A program made the position numbers and the translations under genes. A stretch of DNA of 64,000 nt from Nectonema munidae (taxonomy: Eukaryota > Nematomorpha > Nectonematoida > Nectonematidae): positions 1-64,000 of the forward strand of contig JAUIRK010000886.1 in the NCBI GenBank assembly GCA_030549495.1. The letters run 5' to 3'. The notes beneath the pieces are model-generated. The model saw nothing but the letters and a program-made list of their open reading frames with translations. It ran no database searches and was not told the DNA's origin. Numbering within the stretch: the first letter of the stretch is position 1; each line of letters begins with the position of its first letter. Below, piece after piece: positions 45,169 through 57,255 of the stretch.

Positions 45169-46160
45169 AGATAAGACCAATCTTAAATCTTGCCAATGAA
45201 ATTTTCAGATTTTTTTGCGCCTATTTCTGAGTTTCACTCTGTTGATGAAACTATGATACCCTACTTTGGTAACCATCCCTCTAAACAATATTTACCTGGA
45301 AAACCTATAAAGTTTGGGTATCGGCAATGGTCTGCTTGTATACAACATGGATATTGTTGTCAATTTGATATCTATCAAGGAAAAAAGTTTTTTGTAAATA
45401 AATATCAATCCGATTTTGGATTGGGAGCTTCTGTTATTTTGAATTTTGCAGAAAAATCAAAAGAATTCATGCCAAATGCATATTCTTATATTTCAGATAA
45501 TTTTTTCAGCACTATAAATTTAGTGGAAAAAATGTCCGAAATAGGAATCAAGTATACTGCAACTATAAGAAAAAATAGAACTAAAGGCTGTCCGTTGAAA
45601 ATCGCAAAATTGGGTAAGAGCAGAGGGAATTCATTTTCATGGTTTAGAAATAATGTAAATATAGTGCAATGGATAGACAAAAAGTCTATCATAGCTGTAT
45701 CCAACTTCGAATCTATTAACCCTCTCCAAAAAGTCACAAGATATTCCACAGCCGAGAAAAAACAGATAAAAATCAATCAACCAAAAATTTCCCATACCTA
45801 CAACAAATATATGGGTTTTGTAGATATGTTAAATCAAAACATATCTCAGTACCGAATATCAATTGTTGGGCTTTACACAAGTTTCAATCATCAAGTCCAT
45901 ATGATCAGCTGGCTTTCCGAAGATTGATAGTGGAGTATTTATTAAGTCTGGAATACAATCCCGCAAAGCCTGGTAGATCCTCAGCCATAAAAGCTCCTTC
46001 AGATGATATAAGATTCGACAGACAAAATCACATAATTGTTAACGTTGAAAACAACAAAAGAGTACGTTGTCGGCAATGCAATTCGCAGACAAACAAAAAG
46101 TGCGATAGATGTGGTGTTGGTTTGCACGTGAAGTGTTTCAAAGTGTATCATTCAAGATGA
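44577..46160 (+). pseudogene. piggyBac transposase, nearly full length (spacer plus right arm)
   Basis: Frame open from about 44,577, after TTAG, a possible 3' splice site: EKTSAEIIEVLEGSAV, an acidic N-terminal typical of piggyBac, then FDEFSAPHTVQNLN. No ATG precedes it, so a first exon may be missing or spliced. It continues with VDETMIPYFG (Asp 1), YISDNFFSTINLVEKM (Asp 2), GFVDMLNQNISQYR (Asp 3) and the C-terminal zinc finger CRQCNSQTNKKCDRCGVGLHVKC ending at 46,160. Frame changes occur near 45,200 and where a 61-bp deletion at 45,860/45,861 removes the segment following QYRIS. Substrate specificity is inferred only from family (TTAA targets). Confidence 0.85.
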
Positions 46161-47589
46161 TGAAGCTTATTTTATTTATTACGTTCTTTGCTTTAGCCTT
46201 AAACATGTGAATAAAATTTTATTTAAATTTACTCCAATTTTTCTTTTTAAATTTCAAATATAAAAATGTGTGCTAACTTTTCATTAATCTGTCCAACGTT
46301 GCGTTTTCGCAACGTGTTTTTTTTGAAAGAAAAAAAAAATTTTCATAAAAATCTCGCAAATTTGCTTTTTTCCAGTTATTTATTATTTATCTTTTCAATT
46401 TGAAGTTAATTCGATGAAAAATGAACCTTTGTCAAAAGGGTACTACTTAAATTTAATAAACCTTTGTCAAAAAAGGGTTCATCATAGATTTAATATTGTC
46501 TTATCACTTCGTCTTTTTAAATATCTCGTCCATGTTGCACTATGCCTGTATTGGTCTTCAATTTGCATGTGTATAGTAGTGAAGAGAGAGAAACACAGAC
46601 TGTGTTGCTCTATTTGGTAGGATGTGTAGATATACTCGTATTATGGAGGCAGGCATAGACTGTATTTGCTACAATGCACGTATAGTGCGATACTCAAACT
46701 ATAATCGCATTCAAGAAAAGATTGACATATGAAAGCATTATATCATTGAACAACTTCTTTCCAATTAAAATTGCTTTTCATCAATGCACGGATAGTGCAA
46801 CATTACCGTGAAAACTACCATTTTCGTGTGTGCCAAATCGCTTTATGACATTTTTTCATGAAATTTACTCAATTTGCCATAATCAATCAATTTTGACAGG
46901 TTTGTAAAAAATATAATATTCAGTATTTTTTATCAAAGCTACCCTTTTCAAGTAGACTGAGTTGATTGGTGACATTTATTTTTATATGAAATGCAATGGA
47001 TTTATAATTAATCAATCATTTTTGAAAATAAGTGTTTAATGAAAATACGCTCGAGTAACATGGAAAAACATGCTAAATAGCATACCAAAATACAATTTAT
47101 TAAAAATCAAAACTTTAAATTTTTTGAAGTGTTTGTCAGCTATGCTCATGGTGGATGATTTTAGCCTTGTGGCTGGAATTAAGCTAGTTGATCGCTGCTG
47201 CTGCGAAAGTGTAACAAAATTATATAAGCTTTACTAGAAGTAATTACTTTTGTAAAATTACTTTTTTAGATTGAACAAAACTATAATTGCTTCAAATGAA
47301 ATTTAAACTCACCACTCTTTATTTACTGATCTAGAACTCTGCCACTAAAGAAATATATGAAGCTATTTAGTGTAAAGTGTAAACTCAAACTATAATGAAT
47401 GATCGTAATAATACAGATGTGATTCATTACCATTAAACAGACTTGATACAAAAAATAAAACAAGTTGGATACAAAGAATATCATGCAGCAAAATCTAGTA
47501 TAGAATTTTGAAAGATGTCGAGTTTGAAAAAAAATTTTTGATGGGTTTTGAATAAATGAATTTTTCGGAACTTCACTAGAGACCCATTA
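46161..47589. other. Flank between piggyBac and the DIRS-like fossil (right arm)
   Basis: Mirror of 42,011-43,440, with the same direct repeats (CAATGCACG.ATAGTGC at 46,672-46,688 and 46,782-46,798), the paired CCTTTGTCAAAA words near 46,430-46,475, and the GTTGCGTTTTCGCAAC hairpin near 46,300. No gene is seen. Confidence 0.45.
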
Positions 47590-49045
47590 GTCTCTGGTAT
47601 TTCACCTCCCGTACAATACCGCGCTCCTCCTGCTCCCTTTCGCGGAACAGGAACCGAGCGCCCGTCCCGCCCTCGTGGTGAAAAGAAGTAGACGCCTGGT
47701 GCAGAAATTGTTTGGAGGCCAGCCTCCAGCTCAATACCCCCAGCGGGTCAGGGCCACTTGCATCAGCCCAGGTAGTGCCGCCTGTGCTTTTAGCGCCTGG
47801 AAGCGCCCCGTTTCAAGTAACCCTTCTTTAGCGGCTTGCCCACCATCTTCACGACCGAGGAGCCTCCGGCCCTCTTTTGGGGAAGAGCGGGCACATGCCA
47901 GGGTAGCTCCACTTATCCAGACCACTATATCCTTCTCAGGAAGGGGGAAGAGTCCCAAATAACGTAGACCCAGGGATAAATTTCTCTCTCCGAAATTTGC
48001 CTCGGCGGGAAACCCCACCAGAGCACCTAACAAACTCCCTTTTCTCCTTCACTAGTGAAGTTGGGGCTGTTACCGAGGTAACTCTCCCGTTCCCGACCGT
48101 CCAGGATGTGGAAGATGTCTTAGGACCCACATCTCCTGAATTCGGGCGGTACCTCAGCATTGAGGACCTAGATACCGTCTTAGGACCGCCATCTCCTAGT
48201 GGGCTGGACATTAAGGTGGTGGACAATATCCCAGAGGTAACTCCACCAGGCATAAGTGCCCAAACCAGTCCTGTCTCTCCTAGGGAGCTACCAGATTTGG
48301 ACATTCTAACCAACTTAGAGAATGATACCCCGGAAGCCTACCGGGACTTTCTCGATTACTACCTTAAAAATAAGCACAAACACACTCCAGAGGAATGGAG
48401 AAAAATCTTCACGACGCGTCTCTCAGGAGAAGAGGAAAATAATCCCGAGAAAGATAAGGGCGAAAATGATCCAAATAAGGAGCCGGCTCCTAAGGACCCG
48501 GACGAGGAACAAACCCAGCCTATTTTGGATTTGAACACTCTTCAAGAAACCATTGGGGATTTCGCCAAAGACTCAATGTCTTTACAACAACCTGAGGGGG
48601 CCACTTTCAGCACTAGTCGCCCGACATTCCAACCCCCATATGACCTCAAATGTAGGTTCACTAGGAATACACTCACAAAAGGTTATGCCCCACTCATCAT
48701 TAGCAACACCTCCTTAAACTATCGAATTATCTTCTGCCACCAAAGGGGCAAGGAAAGTTTCTCAGAGGAGAAGTTATCCCCAACTTTTAGAAGCTGTAAT
48801 CGTGGAGCCATGCAAGAATCCTTAGCTCGTGTTTTATGGTTCCAAAAGTGGGAGGGAAAACTAGACTAGTTGCCAATTTCACCTTCACCAAGGAACTTTT
48901 TAAATGTCCGAAACTCAAACTAGTGGCTCCTTTTCAGCTTAAATACATTAAGTTGAATTACAAATGGGCCATTAGGCTATGCCTTTTATGGGATTAGGAT
49001 AGCCAAACAAAATTTCTCACCAGGAGTCTTACAACGCTGTTTAAT
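47590..49045 (+). mobile_element. DIRS-like retroelement fossil, 5' block (right arm)
   Basis: Mirror of 40,550-42,010. A 290-codon gag-like frame is open at 47,997-48,869, rich in proline and acidic residues, and runs toward the start of the reverse transcriptase region. GC-rich. The rest of the element continues at 56,060 after the LINE. Broken, several breaks. Confidence 0.5.
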
Positions 49046-49353
49046 GAGCCTGAAGATGAAGAAGATGATTTATTGATATCACATAAATATGAAACATGTA
49101 AAATATTAAGTGTAAAAATTTGATAAATTTGTATACAAATACAAACAAACAAACAAAATGACAATCAATAGTAATGATGAAAAAATGTGATAACAAGTAC
49201 CTCAAAAGGTTTAAAAGAAACCCGCTTGGAGAAGTACTATAAGTGATTAAACTAAATATAACTCAAATGAATAAGAAAAAAAAAATAAATAAATAATATA
49301 TAAACAATCACAATTGAAAGACTTAGTAGTCTTCATATAATAAACTGTATCTT

Positions 49354-51960
49354 TTATATATTACGATATGTTTGCAACAAAAGATCAATACCTGCATTTT
49401 TTATCGAAACAATTGAGCAGAAACTGTTAATAAAAGCAATATGACTATTATAAAAAGTCGAAAATTTATAAACAAGTGTTTGTTTAGATGATTTTAACCT
49501 GTAATAAGGTAAACTAAGTTTAAAATGCGACCTTAAATGTGGACGCACAAGTTCATGGTTAAAATTTACAAGCTCATAGAATTCTTTGGGGAGAATTCCC
49601 AATTTAAATTTCAAACAAAAAATATAGAGTTTATGCAGAAAAATATCGTCTATCTTCAAAAGCTTATTATCTACAAAGAGCACATTTGAATGAAATAAAG
49701 TTGGTTTATTAAAAATGATTTTCAAGACTCTCTTTTGTAGTGAGAATAACTTGTACAAGTTAGCATGTCCCCAAATTAAAATGTTATATGTTAAATGTGG
49801 TAGAAATAAAGCTTTGTAAAGTGTCAATAAAAGATTTTTGCTCAAGTAATTTTTTAAGCATTTAAGTATACCTGTAATTGAAGATAATTTATTGCAAATA
49901 AAGTTTATATGAGTATTCCATCTTAAATTATCATCCAATCTAAGACCTAATAAGCTAAAAGATTCAATAAATTGAAATCCCAAATACATTGTCGCATCAT
50001 TTAAGCTAAATTTACGATTTGAAAAGATCATTCCTTTAGTTTTAGAATTATTTACTATTAAGTCATTAGAATAGCACCATCGGTATATCTGACTGATGTT
50101 TTCTTTAACAAATTTATAATTTTCACCAAATGAAGTGTTGGCCGAAGAAATTAGAAAAGTAATGTCATCTGCATATAATAAGAATTTACTATTAATGTTA
50201 CTCATATATATATATCGTTTATATAAATTTTAAAAAATAGAGGAGCAAGGAGAGAACCTTGAGGGATACCACATTTTGATACTAAAAAGCTTGAAGAAAC
50301 AGAATCTATGCATACGAATTGCCTTTTATTGATTAGATAAGAATTAACTAACTTCAACGATGATTCAGTAAATCCATATGATTTCAGTTTATATAAAAGC
50401 TTGTTAAAACAAATTGTGTCAAATGCTCGTTTTAAATCCAAGAAAACACCAATAGTATCATGCTTATTTTCAAGATTCTCAGTAATATTATTCACCATAA
50501 ATGAGTGAAAGAGCTCTGTTGAATAATTTTTCCTAAATCCAAATTGATACCTAAAATACAAATTGTGATTAATAAAGTAGCTATCAATTTGAGTTGCCAT
50601 AATTTTTTCAAACACTTTTGATAATGTCGTAATTATAGTAATAGGCCTGTAGTTTGAAATTTCAGTTTTTGTTCCTTTTTTATATATTGGAGTTACTCTG
50701 TTAATTTTGAAAGCTGAAGGAAACTGTTTTTTAATCAAACATTGGTTGAAGATAAAAGTTAAAGGAAAGCAAATGTGGTTAAGTATCATTTTGAACATAT
50801 TCATGGAGATTCCATAATAATCTTCGCAATCGCTGTTTTTACATGAATTTACTGCCAATAAAATATCATTAGCATTGAGTAGTCTAAAGCAAAAACAACT
50901 GTTAACATCTGGTAAAAAACCTTTATATTGATCATCATCACAATATCTAGGAGATATTATAAAAGACTTGTTAAATTCTTCAACAATAAGTTTCTTGTTA
51001 CTACTTAATTTACCGTTGATTTGAATCTGCATTTCGCTCTTACAATTTGGCTTCATGATTTTATTAAATTTTCTCCAGAGACTACGAGAATCTTTTAAAG
51101 AAGAAAAGCTATCAGAGTAATACTTCAATTTTAGCTTGTTGGATAATGATTTTACCCTATTACGAATTAGAACAAATTCACTCCTACGTAAAGTTTTTTC
51201 ATCCCCTACAGATTTCTTATATTTTTTGTACAATTTATCTCTCTTTAATTAAATTTAGAAGTTCCACATTAGCCCAGGGTTCAGATTTATATTTATATTT
51301 ATTTGATTTGGGGTATATTAATTTAAAACTAGTGTGATTTTTTATTTGCTCTGTAAGAGTTTTTAAAAAGGTATCAGCCAGCAGTTCAGGTTCGACAAGA
51401 TTTTGAAAAGAAGTTTCCCAATTAAGTCTACTTATTGAAGCAATAAATCTGTTTTTATGCAATATTTTCTTAACACTGGTACAATTTTCCGCTTTAAAAG
51501 AACCTAGAGAGAATAAGATAGGATAATGGTCAGACAAAGGGGTCCCCAATACAAAAGCATCAAATTTGTTTATATTAATGCTTACATAAAAATGATCTAT
51601 TAAGGAGTTGGATAATTCTCTAGTACATGAAGTGATAGTGGGTATGTAACCTAAAGAAAATAGATTTTCGAGGAATGAACAAACTGTATTTTTAGATGGA
51701 TAATCGAATAGATTAATATTAAAATCTCCCCGATTAAATTAATGTATGTGTTATTTAGACTTTGTATGAACTTATCAAATTCGTTTAAAAATGTTTCTTC
51801 CGTTATTTTACAAGGATGTCTGTAAATATTATGTATGCATAAGTCTTTTTGTTTGCTTTGTTTGATTTTTATTGAAAAACATTCAAAATTATGATAGTTT
51901 ATCGAATCAATCACTAAAAATTTAACAGAAGAATGAACATAGAAGCACAGTCCTCCATGC
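49354..51960 (-). pseudogene. LINE ORF2: endonuclease remnant and reverse transcriptase (right arm)
   Basis: Open blocks 51,914-51,651, 51,549-51,235, 51,233-50,202 and 50,205-49,354. The C-terminal block, with LLYADDITFLI and about 280 residues to ...LLQTYRNI, is uninterrupted here, unlike the left arm. Conversely, this arm has frame changes at a G-run near 51,730 and an A-run near 51,245 where the left arm is open. The 50,202/50,205 change at the TA microsatellite is shared by both arms. Each arm thus preserves parts the other has lost. Confidence 0.85.
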
Positions 51961-53004
51961 GAGTTTTTAGAACCTACGTAATGAACTAGTCATCTAGTCT
52001 TTTTTTAAAGAATGACAATTAGACGAATTACACACATGGTGACATTCAAGTTTACTTTTAGAACAGTTAATGCATAACAAATTTTCCTTATTCTCACATG
52101 AATTTGACGAATGATCATGACTGCAATATCTACAAGAAGGTTTGGAAGTTTTACATTCCAGAGCTAAATGATTGTACCCATTACACTTAAAACACACTTT
52201 AACATGACTACGTAAAAGTTCCAAGGGATGTGCAATACAATCAATATAAATGAACTTATTATGATATAATTGTTTTAAACATCAAAATGAAATTTGATAC
52301 CTCCATTGAAAACTTTAGAGTTCCATCGATTCCGAAACTTGAAAACATTTAATATCTTTGAGATTTCAATATTGTTTTTTTCAGCAATACTTGATTTGAT
52401 GTTTTCAATAGAGACATCGGAATCAAAATTTTTAAGCAAAAGTAGGGGCTTTTAGGCTTCATTTCTTCATGTGGAATATTGGAATTTGTTAAAGAGGACT
52501 CAAACTTTGTAGACTTGCTGGAGAGTCACTTTCAATTAATAGAGACCCATTATTTAATCTCTTAAATTTCTTCAAACGAAGTTTATTTTTAGTTGGATTT
52601 AACTTATCATTAATCTTTTTTTTGTTATCTTTGCCATCAGTTTCGCTGAAGAACTTAGGAATTAAAACAGACAACGTAGAATCAAAAGCATTATTGATAT
52701 TCTTGTTGTTGTCCTTAACCACACTTGAATTCGTTCTAATAGATAAATCATTTTGAACAGTTGAACTGAAATATTTACGATCTTGGTTATTAGTAGATCG
52801 CGAAAAAGTCAATAAAGTCAATTTTTATTTTAATGCTAGTATATTTTAGAAACGCTGAAATAGAAGCATAAAAGTAAACAAATTTAAATTTTCAGAAATT
52901 TATAAGGTCAATAAAGTCAATTTTTTGAGTTTTTAAGGATAAAGTCAATTTTTTAGCTAATAAGTCAATAAAAGCAATTTTAGAAAAATGGGGTTGACTT
53001 TTTT

Positions 53005-53162
53005 TGATAAATTCTTATTTTTAGAACACAGATGCCCTACATTTTGTGTCCGAGACGAGACTGGCACCCAGAAATAAATCACAAGATCAGTGAAGTCTAG
53101 GTTGACCTTTAACTTATCAATCATATAACACAAAAATCCTATCCTGGATGACAAATGGTCCA
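53005..53162. repeat. Dispersed ~150-bp repeat inside the hAT (right arm)
   Basis: Mirror of 36,434-36,590; same divergence from the copy upstream of ALG7. Confidence 0.55.
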
Positions 53163-54074
53163 AATTGAACGATGTTAAATAGTGTTATACATTGAAAACT
53201 CATTTGGTGGCAAGTATATTGACAAAGTAGAATTTCATCGGGGATAACAATTACGCGATAGAGTCGACTTGTTATCCCTTGCATTCCTTAAGAATGCACT
53301 GTTTTGTTGTCTAACTAGCTTTATATATGTTACTTATTGTAGAACAAACTTTACGACTACGACTTGCCTACATTTATAAAAATTTTGATACATAAAATAA
53401 AAAAAAATTAATACTAAACGATAATTCTGCAATGACATGAAATTTACTCAACGCAAAATCAGGGTAAGTTAGATCTAGGATAGACTGTATGCAAATTTGT
53501 TAAATGAACATCTTTGATACTCAAATATGCTTACGTTATGATTTTATTTCTATTACAACACTCATTTCCCACATTCGAATAACATTTCATGCCTTCGAAT
53601 TACTCTAAATCAAGAACAAAATGAAAACATCATTGTCAATAATAATCTGAGAAAAGTTTCTTCAATAGTCTTTTTCCATTATTTATTTTTGACATATGTT
53701 CTTTCTATGTATGTTTGATATCACGTATGTAACAATTTTGTTTGCTCAAAATGACAACATTATTGTGTCTGAGAAAAGCTTAGCAATCTCTTTCAATTAT
53801 TTATCTTTGACATAGATATACGTTAGATATCTATCACTTATGTAAGAAGCCAAAGATGCTTTTCTTTTATAGATCATTATTGAAACAGTAATACACTAAC
53901 TCATTGACATCTGTCGAAACTTTCATTTATACAAATCTCTAATTACTCAGTTGTCATATAATTTTCTTTTTCGCTTGTTTTTTTATATTTCGAATTCCAA
54001 TTTCTTACTACTTTTGAATTTTTTCATAACTAAGCTAGTATAAGTTGTTTTTGATGTTTTCTCTTGTTTGACAA

Positions 54075-55450
54075 ATGCCAAAAACTGCAAAAAGTTCATC
54101 GCAAAAGGTTAAAGAAATATTAGTAAAGTTTCCTGATGAGTTCAAAACAACTCCTAAAAATGAACTTTTTTGCAAGCTTTGTAACTGCCTCGTTAATCAC
54201 AGCAAATTGTTTTTTATTGAAAGTCATAGAAAAACTGAAAAACACTCAAAAAAAGTTAATCTTCCATCTTCTTCCAGTCAAACCTTCATTCACGATAATA
54301 ATTTCATAAAAAAAAGTAACAGAATCTTTCTTATCAGCAAATATACCTCTTAATAAACTGAATCATCCTTCAATTAAAGAATTATTCAAATACATGGGTT
54401 ATGAATGCCCCAATGCAAATTCCTGTCGATACTACATTAAAAGTCTTGCAGAATGTGTTAAAGAGAGTATAAAGAAAAAAGTGAAAGATAGCTACTTGTT
54501 TTTAATTGTAGATGAGTCTACATTCGCAAACAAGTCTTATGTTAATGTTTTAGTTGGTGATTTAAATTTCCCTAAAAAAGCGTACCTAATTGACTCCGTT
54601 TGTTTTTCAACTTCAGTTGATAGCCAAAAAATTACGCAAATTATTGATGAAGAAATAAAATACCTGGGAACAAAAAGAGAAAACTTTGTTCTTCTTATTA
54701 CTGATGCAGCTACATACATGAAAAAAGCTGGAAAGACCTTAAAAATTTTGTATCCAAATTTATTCCATATATTTTGTTTGGCGCATCTTTGCATAATTGT
54801 TGCTTGAATATCAGAATAAGATTTGGAAAAGTTGATAATCTAATTTCTTCTCTCAAGATGTTGACGGTGAAAAACAAAAGAAGGCAGAAAATTTTCCAAG
54901 AAATTGGCTTACCACCTAAGCCTGTTGTTACAAGATGGGCGTCTTGGTTGAGAGCTGCTTTTGGTATGCAGAAAAATACGTTGATGTTAGGAATATTGTG
55001 CTTGAGTTTTCTGATGATGGAACTATTGTTGAAAAAGCTAAAGAAGCCATTGTTGTAGAATCTTTATCAGAAAACTTGAAGGAAATATTAAAGTACAAAC
55101 CGTTGCTGGATTTAGTGGAAAAGTGCAAAGATGAGAATTACTGTGTTCATGAGGCATATCAAGATATACTACACCTAAAAATCATGGACGACATTTGTGA
55201 CTTGGATAAATATATTTCCAACAGATTAGAAAATAATGATGTGGAAATTATCATGAAAAACAAGAGAAGATATTAGCCCACATCTGTACAGTTTGCTGGA
55301 AAATGCGCAGCCAACTTCAATAAAAGTCGAAAGAAGTTTCTCAATGCTAAATAATATATTGAACAAAAATCGAAATTTTAATGATGAAAACGTTGCAAAG
55401 TACCTGATACAATGAACTACAATTATGATGTTATGCATAATATACATTTA
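54075..55450 (+). pseudogene. hAT transposase with BED finger (right arm)
   Basis: Same protein as 35,519-34,138. The N-terminal 90 residues, including the BED finger CKLCNCLVNHSKLFFIESH, are readable here. Blocks 54,394-54,807 (VDEST, TDAATYM, CLAHL) and 54,935-55,276 follow. Frame changes relative to the left arm lie in homopolymers: A8 for A7 near 54,312, TTT for TTTT near 54,787, TTTT for TTTTT near 54,960, and near 55,255. Confidence 0.85.
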
Positions 55451-56059
55451 ATCACAAAAAAATAAACATTTATACATGTAAAACTTTATTTTAAAAAAGT
55501 CAATTTTTTTAGTCAATTTTAAAGTTTTTAAGTCAATAATGTCAATATTTTAAGGTCAATTTCATTTAATTTTTAGGTCAAATATTTACGATCTTGGTTA
55601 TTAGATTTGCTTGCTTGTTGCTTGTTCACTTTATCATCAACATCAGTAATTATCGACTTGAAAGAAAGGAACTGATCAAGTACCTTATCAACTTTATTGC
55701 TAAGATTTAGTATTGCATCATCTTTATTTTTTAGAACATAGATGAGAGCTTCACATACCTTTTCTTTAGAAATTTCTCTTGAGAGAAGTGATTTAATTTC
55801 GCCTTTTCTCGCAATCTCAACAATATTAGCAATATCCATGATCATCGAAGAAAAAGTTGAATGAGTTAAATTAATGTAATATAAGCTATATGTATAAGCT
55901 TTTCAAGAGATAGAAACTTTTTTTTTTATTTAATAGTTTGTATAGATGTTGAACTCAGCACTCTTTTTTAATCATTACTTTTATTTTTGTTTTGAAACAG
56001 GGATCAATTGAAAATAAAAATCAGCCATTAAAGTTAGAGCAAAAAAAAAAATTTATATT

Positions 56060-57255
56060 AGGTAAAGGTACCTTCCTAGGAAGATACCCAGAGGTGAGGC
56101 TCTAGATCATATTATACTTAGACGATTTCCTTCTCTTAGGAGAAACGGAAGAAGACACCAACATATATGGACTACGGTTCATCGAGTTTCTAGAAAACGA
56201 ATGCAAAATCGTAGTTAACAGAGAGAAATCAATAACCCAAGAACTAAATTTTTTGGGGGTAACGATTGACATTCGCCAACATGAAATGTTCATTCCTCCA
56301 AAGAACAGAACGCTCATAATTAAGGCTATGGTCGCGTTAGCTATGAGTAACTTGATGAAATGGTCACCATCGGTGAAATGGTGCCAGAGAATTTTAGGAG
56401 TAATTACTTATTATCTGGGCACACAGACCAAGATTTTTCTCACTAGGATTCAGAATCCTGGACCAAACCGCGAATGAAGACATCATTAAGTTCCTTCTCA
56501 GAGAGGGATGGAACACGGTTTTTTCCTCATGGAAAATGTACAAGTACACGGAACCCAAGGGTTGCGTTTTTGTTGACGCCTCGCTCAAAGGGCTAGGCAT
56601 CACCGACAATAGAAATAAAACATATAGCCTCCCCTTGATAGTTTAAGATTGGGGTATAGCGGATTTGGAGCTACTCGCCCTTGCCCTCGGGCACTTGCTC
56701 TTCCCACTTTACCACATAAGGTCTAATTCTCAAGTCGCTATTGAAGTGGTTAAAAATGCAGGTGGAAAATCCACCAATAGTTTCATCATAATCGCTTTTT
56801 GATGAAATTTGGAAATTACGATTTCCTCAGGGAAAACGTCTCCTACATTGCTAGCAATGAAAATCCCGCAGACGAACCTTCCAGAAGAAGCGCTGCTGCA
56901 ACTAAATCAACAAAAGACGATATGGAACCTGTTCTCCAATGTCTTGAAGGTTTCTGGGAAGCAAGCTTCCCGAGCATTCTGGGAGTAAGCCAAATCCTAC
57001 CAGATAGGATTATTAAATTTAGAAAAAATGCCTTCCATTGCATGCCACAAGTTTCTCTGTGTGTGGCAATACTCATATGTTCATACAAACGAGCAGACGT
57101 GACGGTAATCGCTGGAAATATAAAATACAACAAAATGCATCGTATGAGATATCTCATCATTGCTGGTTTCCTACGTATTAGAACTTACAGAATCTTTGAT
57201 AAAAAGAAAAAGACTATAATTTGCAAACTACACGTTTATTTCATTTAACAAAACC
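56060..57255 (+). mobile_element. DIRS-like retroelement fossil, RT/RNase H block (right arm)
   Basis: Mirror of 32,340-33,535 with the YLDD box near 56,110, RNase H VDASLKGLG near 56,575, and the NPADEPSR segment near 56,865. Broken, several breaks; no terminal repeats recognised. Confidence 0.55.

Larger units (their letters stand above)
52786..55604 (+). mobile_element. hAT transposon inside LINE ORF1, right arm, one terminus replaced
   Basis: Left terminus intact at 52,794 next to GTTATTAG (52,786-52,793). At the right end, GTTATTAG is present at 55,597-55,604, but the expected ~18-bp hAT terminus is absent. Instead 55,580-55,596 (reverse complement CAAGATCGTAAATATTT) is identical to the LINE flank at the other end (36,810-36,826 in the left arm). 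The element therefore lacks one inverted terminus and could not be mobilised. Confidence 0.85.
52005..55845 (-). pseudogene. LINE ORF1, split by a hAT (right arm)
   Basis: N-terminal half 55,845-55,597 (MIMDIANIVEIARKG...) and C-terminal half 52,821-52,005 with the zinc knuckles. The open frame at the hAT junction extends beyond KSNN into QDRKY, the residues that follow the hAT in the uninterrupted gene. This reflects the 17 bp of flank copied into this end (see findings). Additional frame changes occur near 52,490 and 52,280. Confidence 0.75.
49045..56060 (-). mobile_element. CR1/Jockey-like LINE (right arm)
   Basis: Mirror of 33,536-40,550, split by the hAT at 52,794-55,579. The layout is the same, including the missing endonuclease N-terminus, so that deletion predates the duplication of the arms. 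Confidence 0.8.

Noticed and set aside
44709-45230. Separate host gene at the palindrome centre
   Set aside because: It is the N-terminal part of the piggyBac transposase whose catalytic domain follows immediately.
47675-47962. Arginine/proline-rich open frame in GC-rich DNA as a host gene or CpG island promoter
   Set aside because: Lies inside the DIRS-like fossil, and the overlapping gag-like frame explains the composition.
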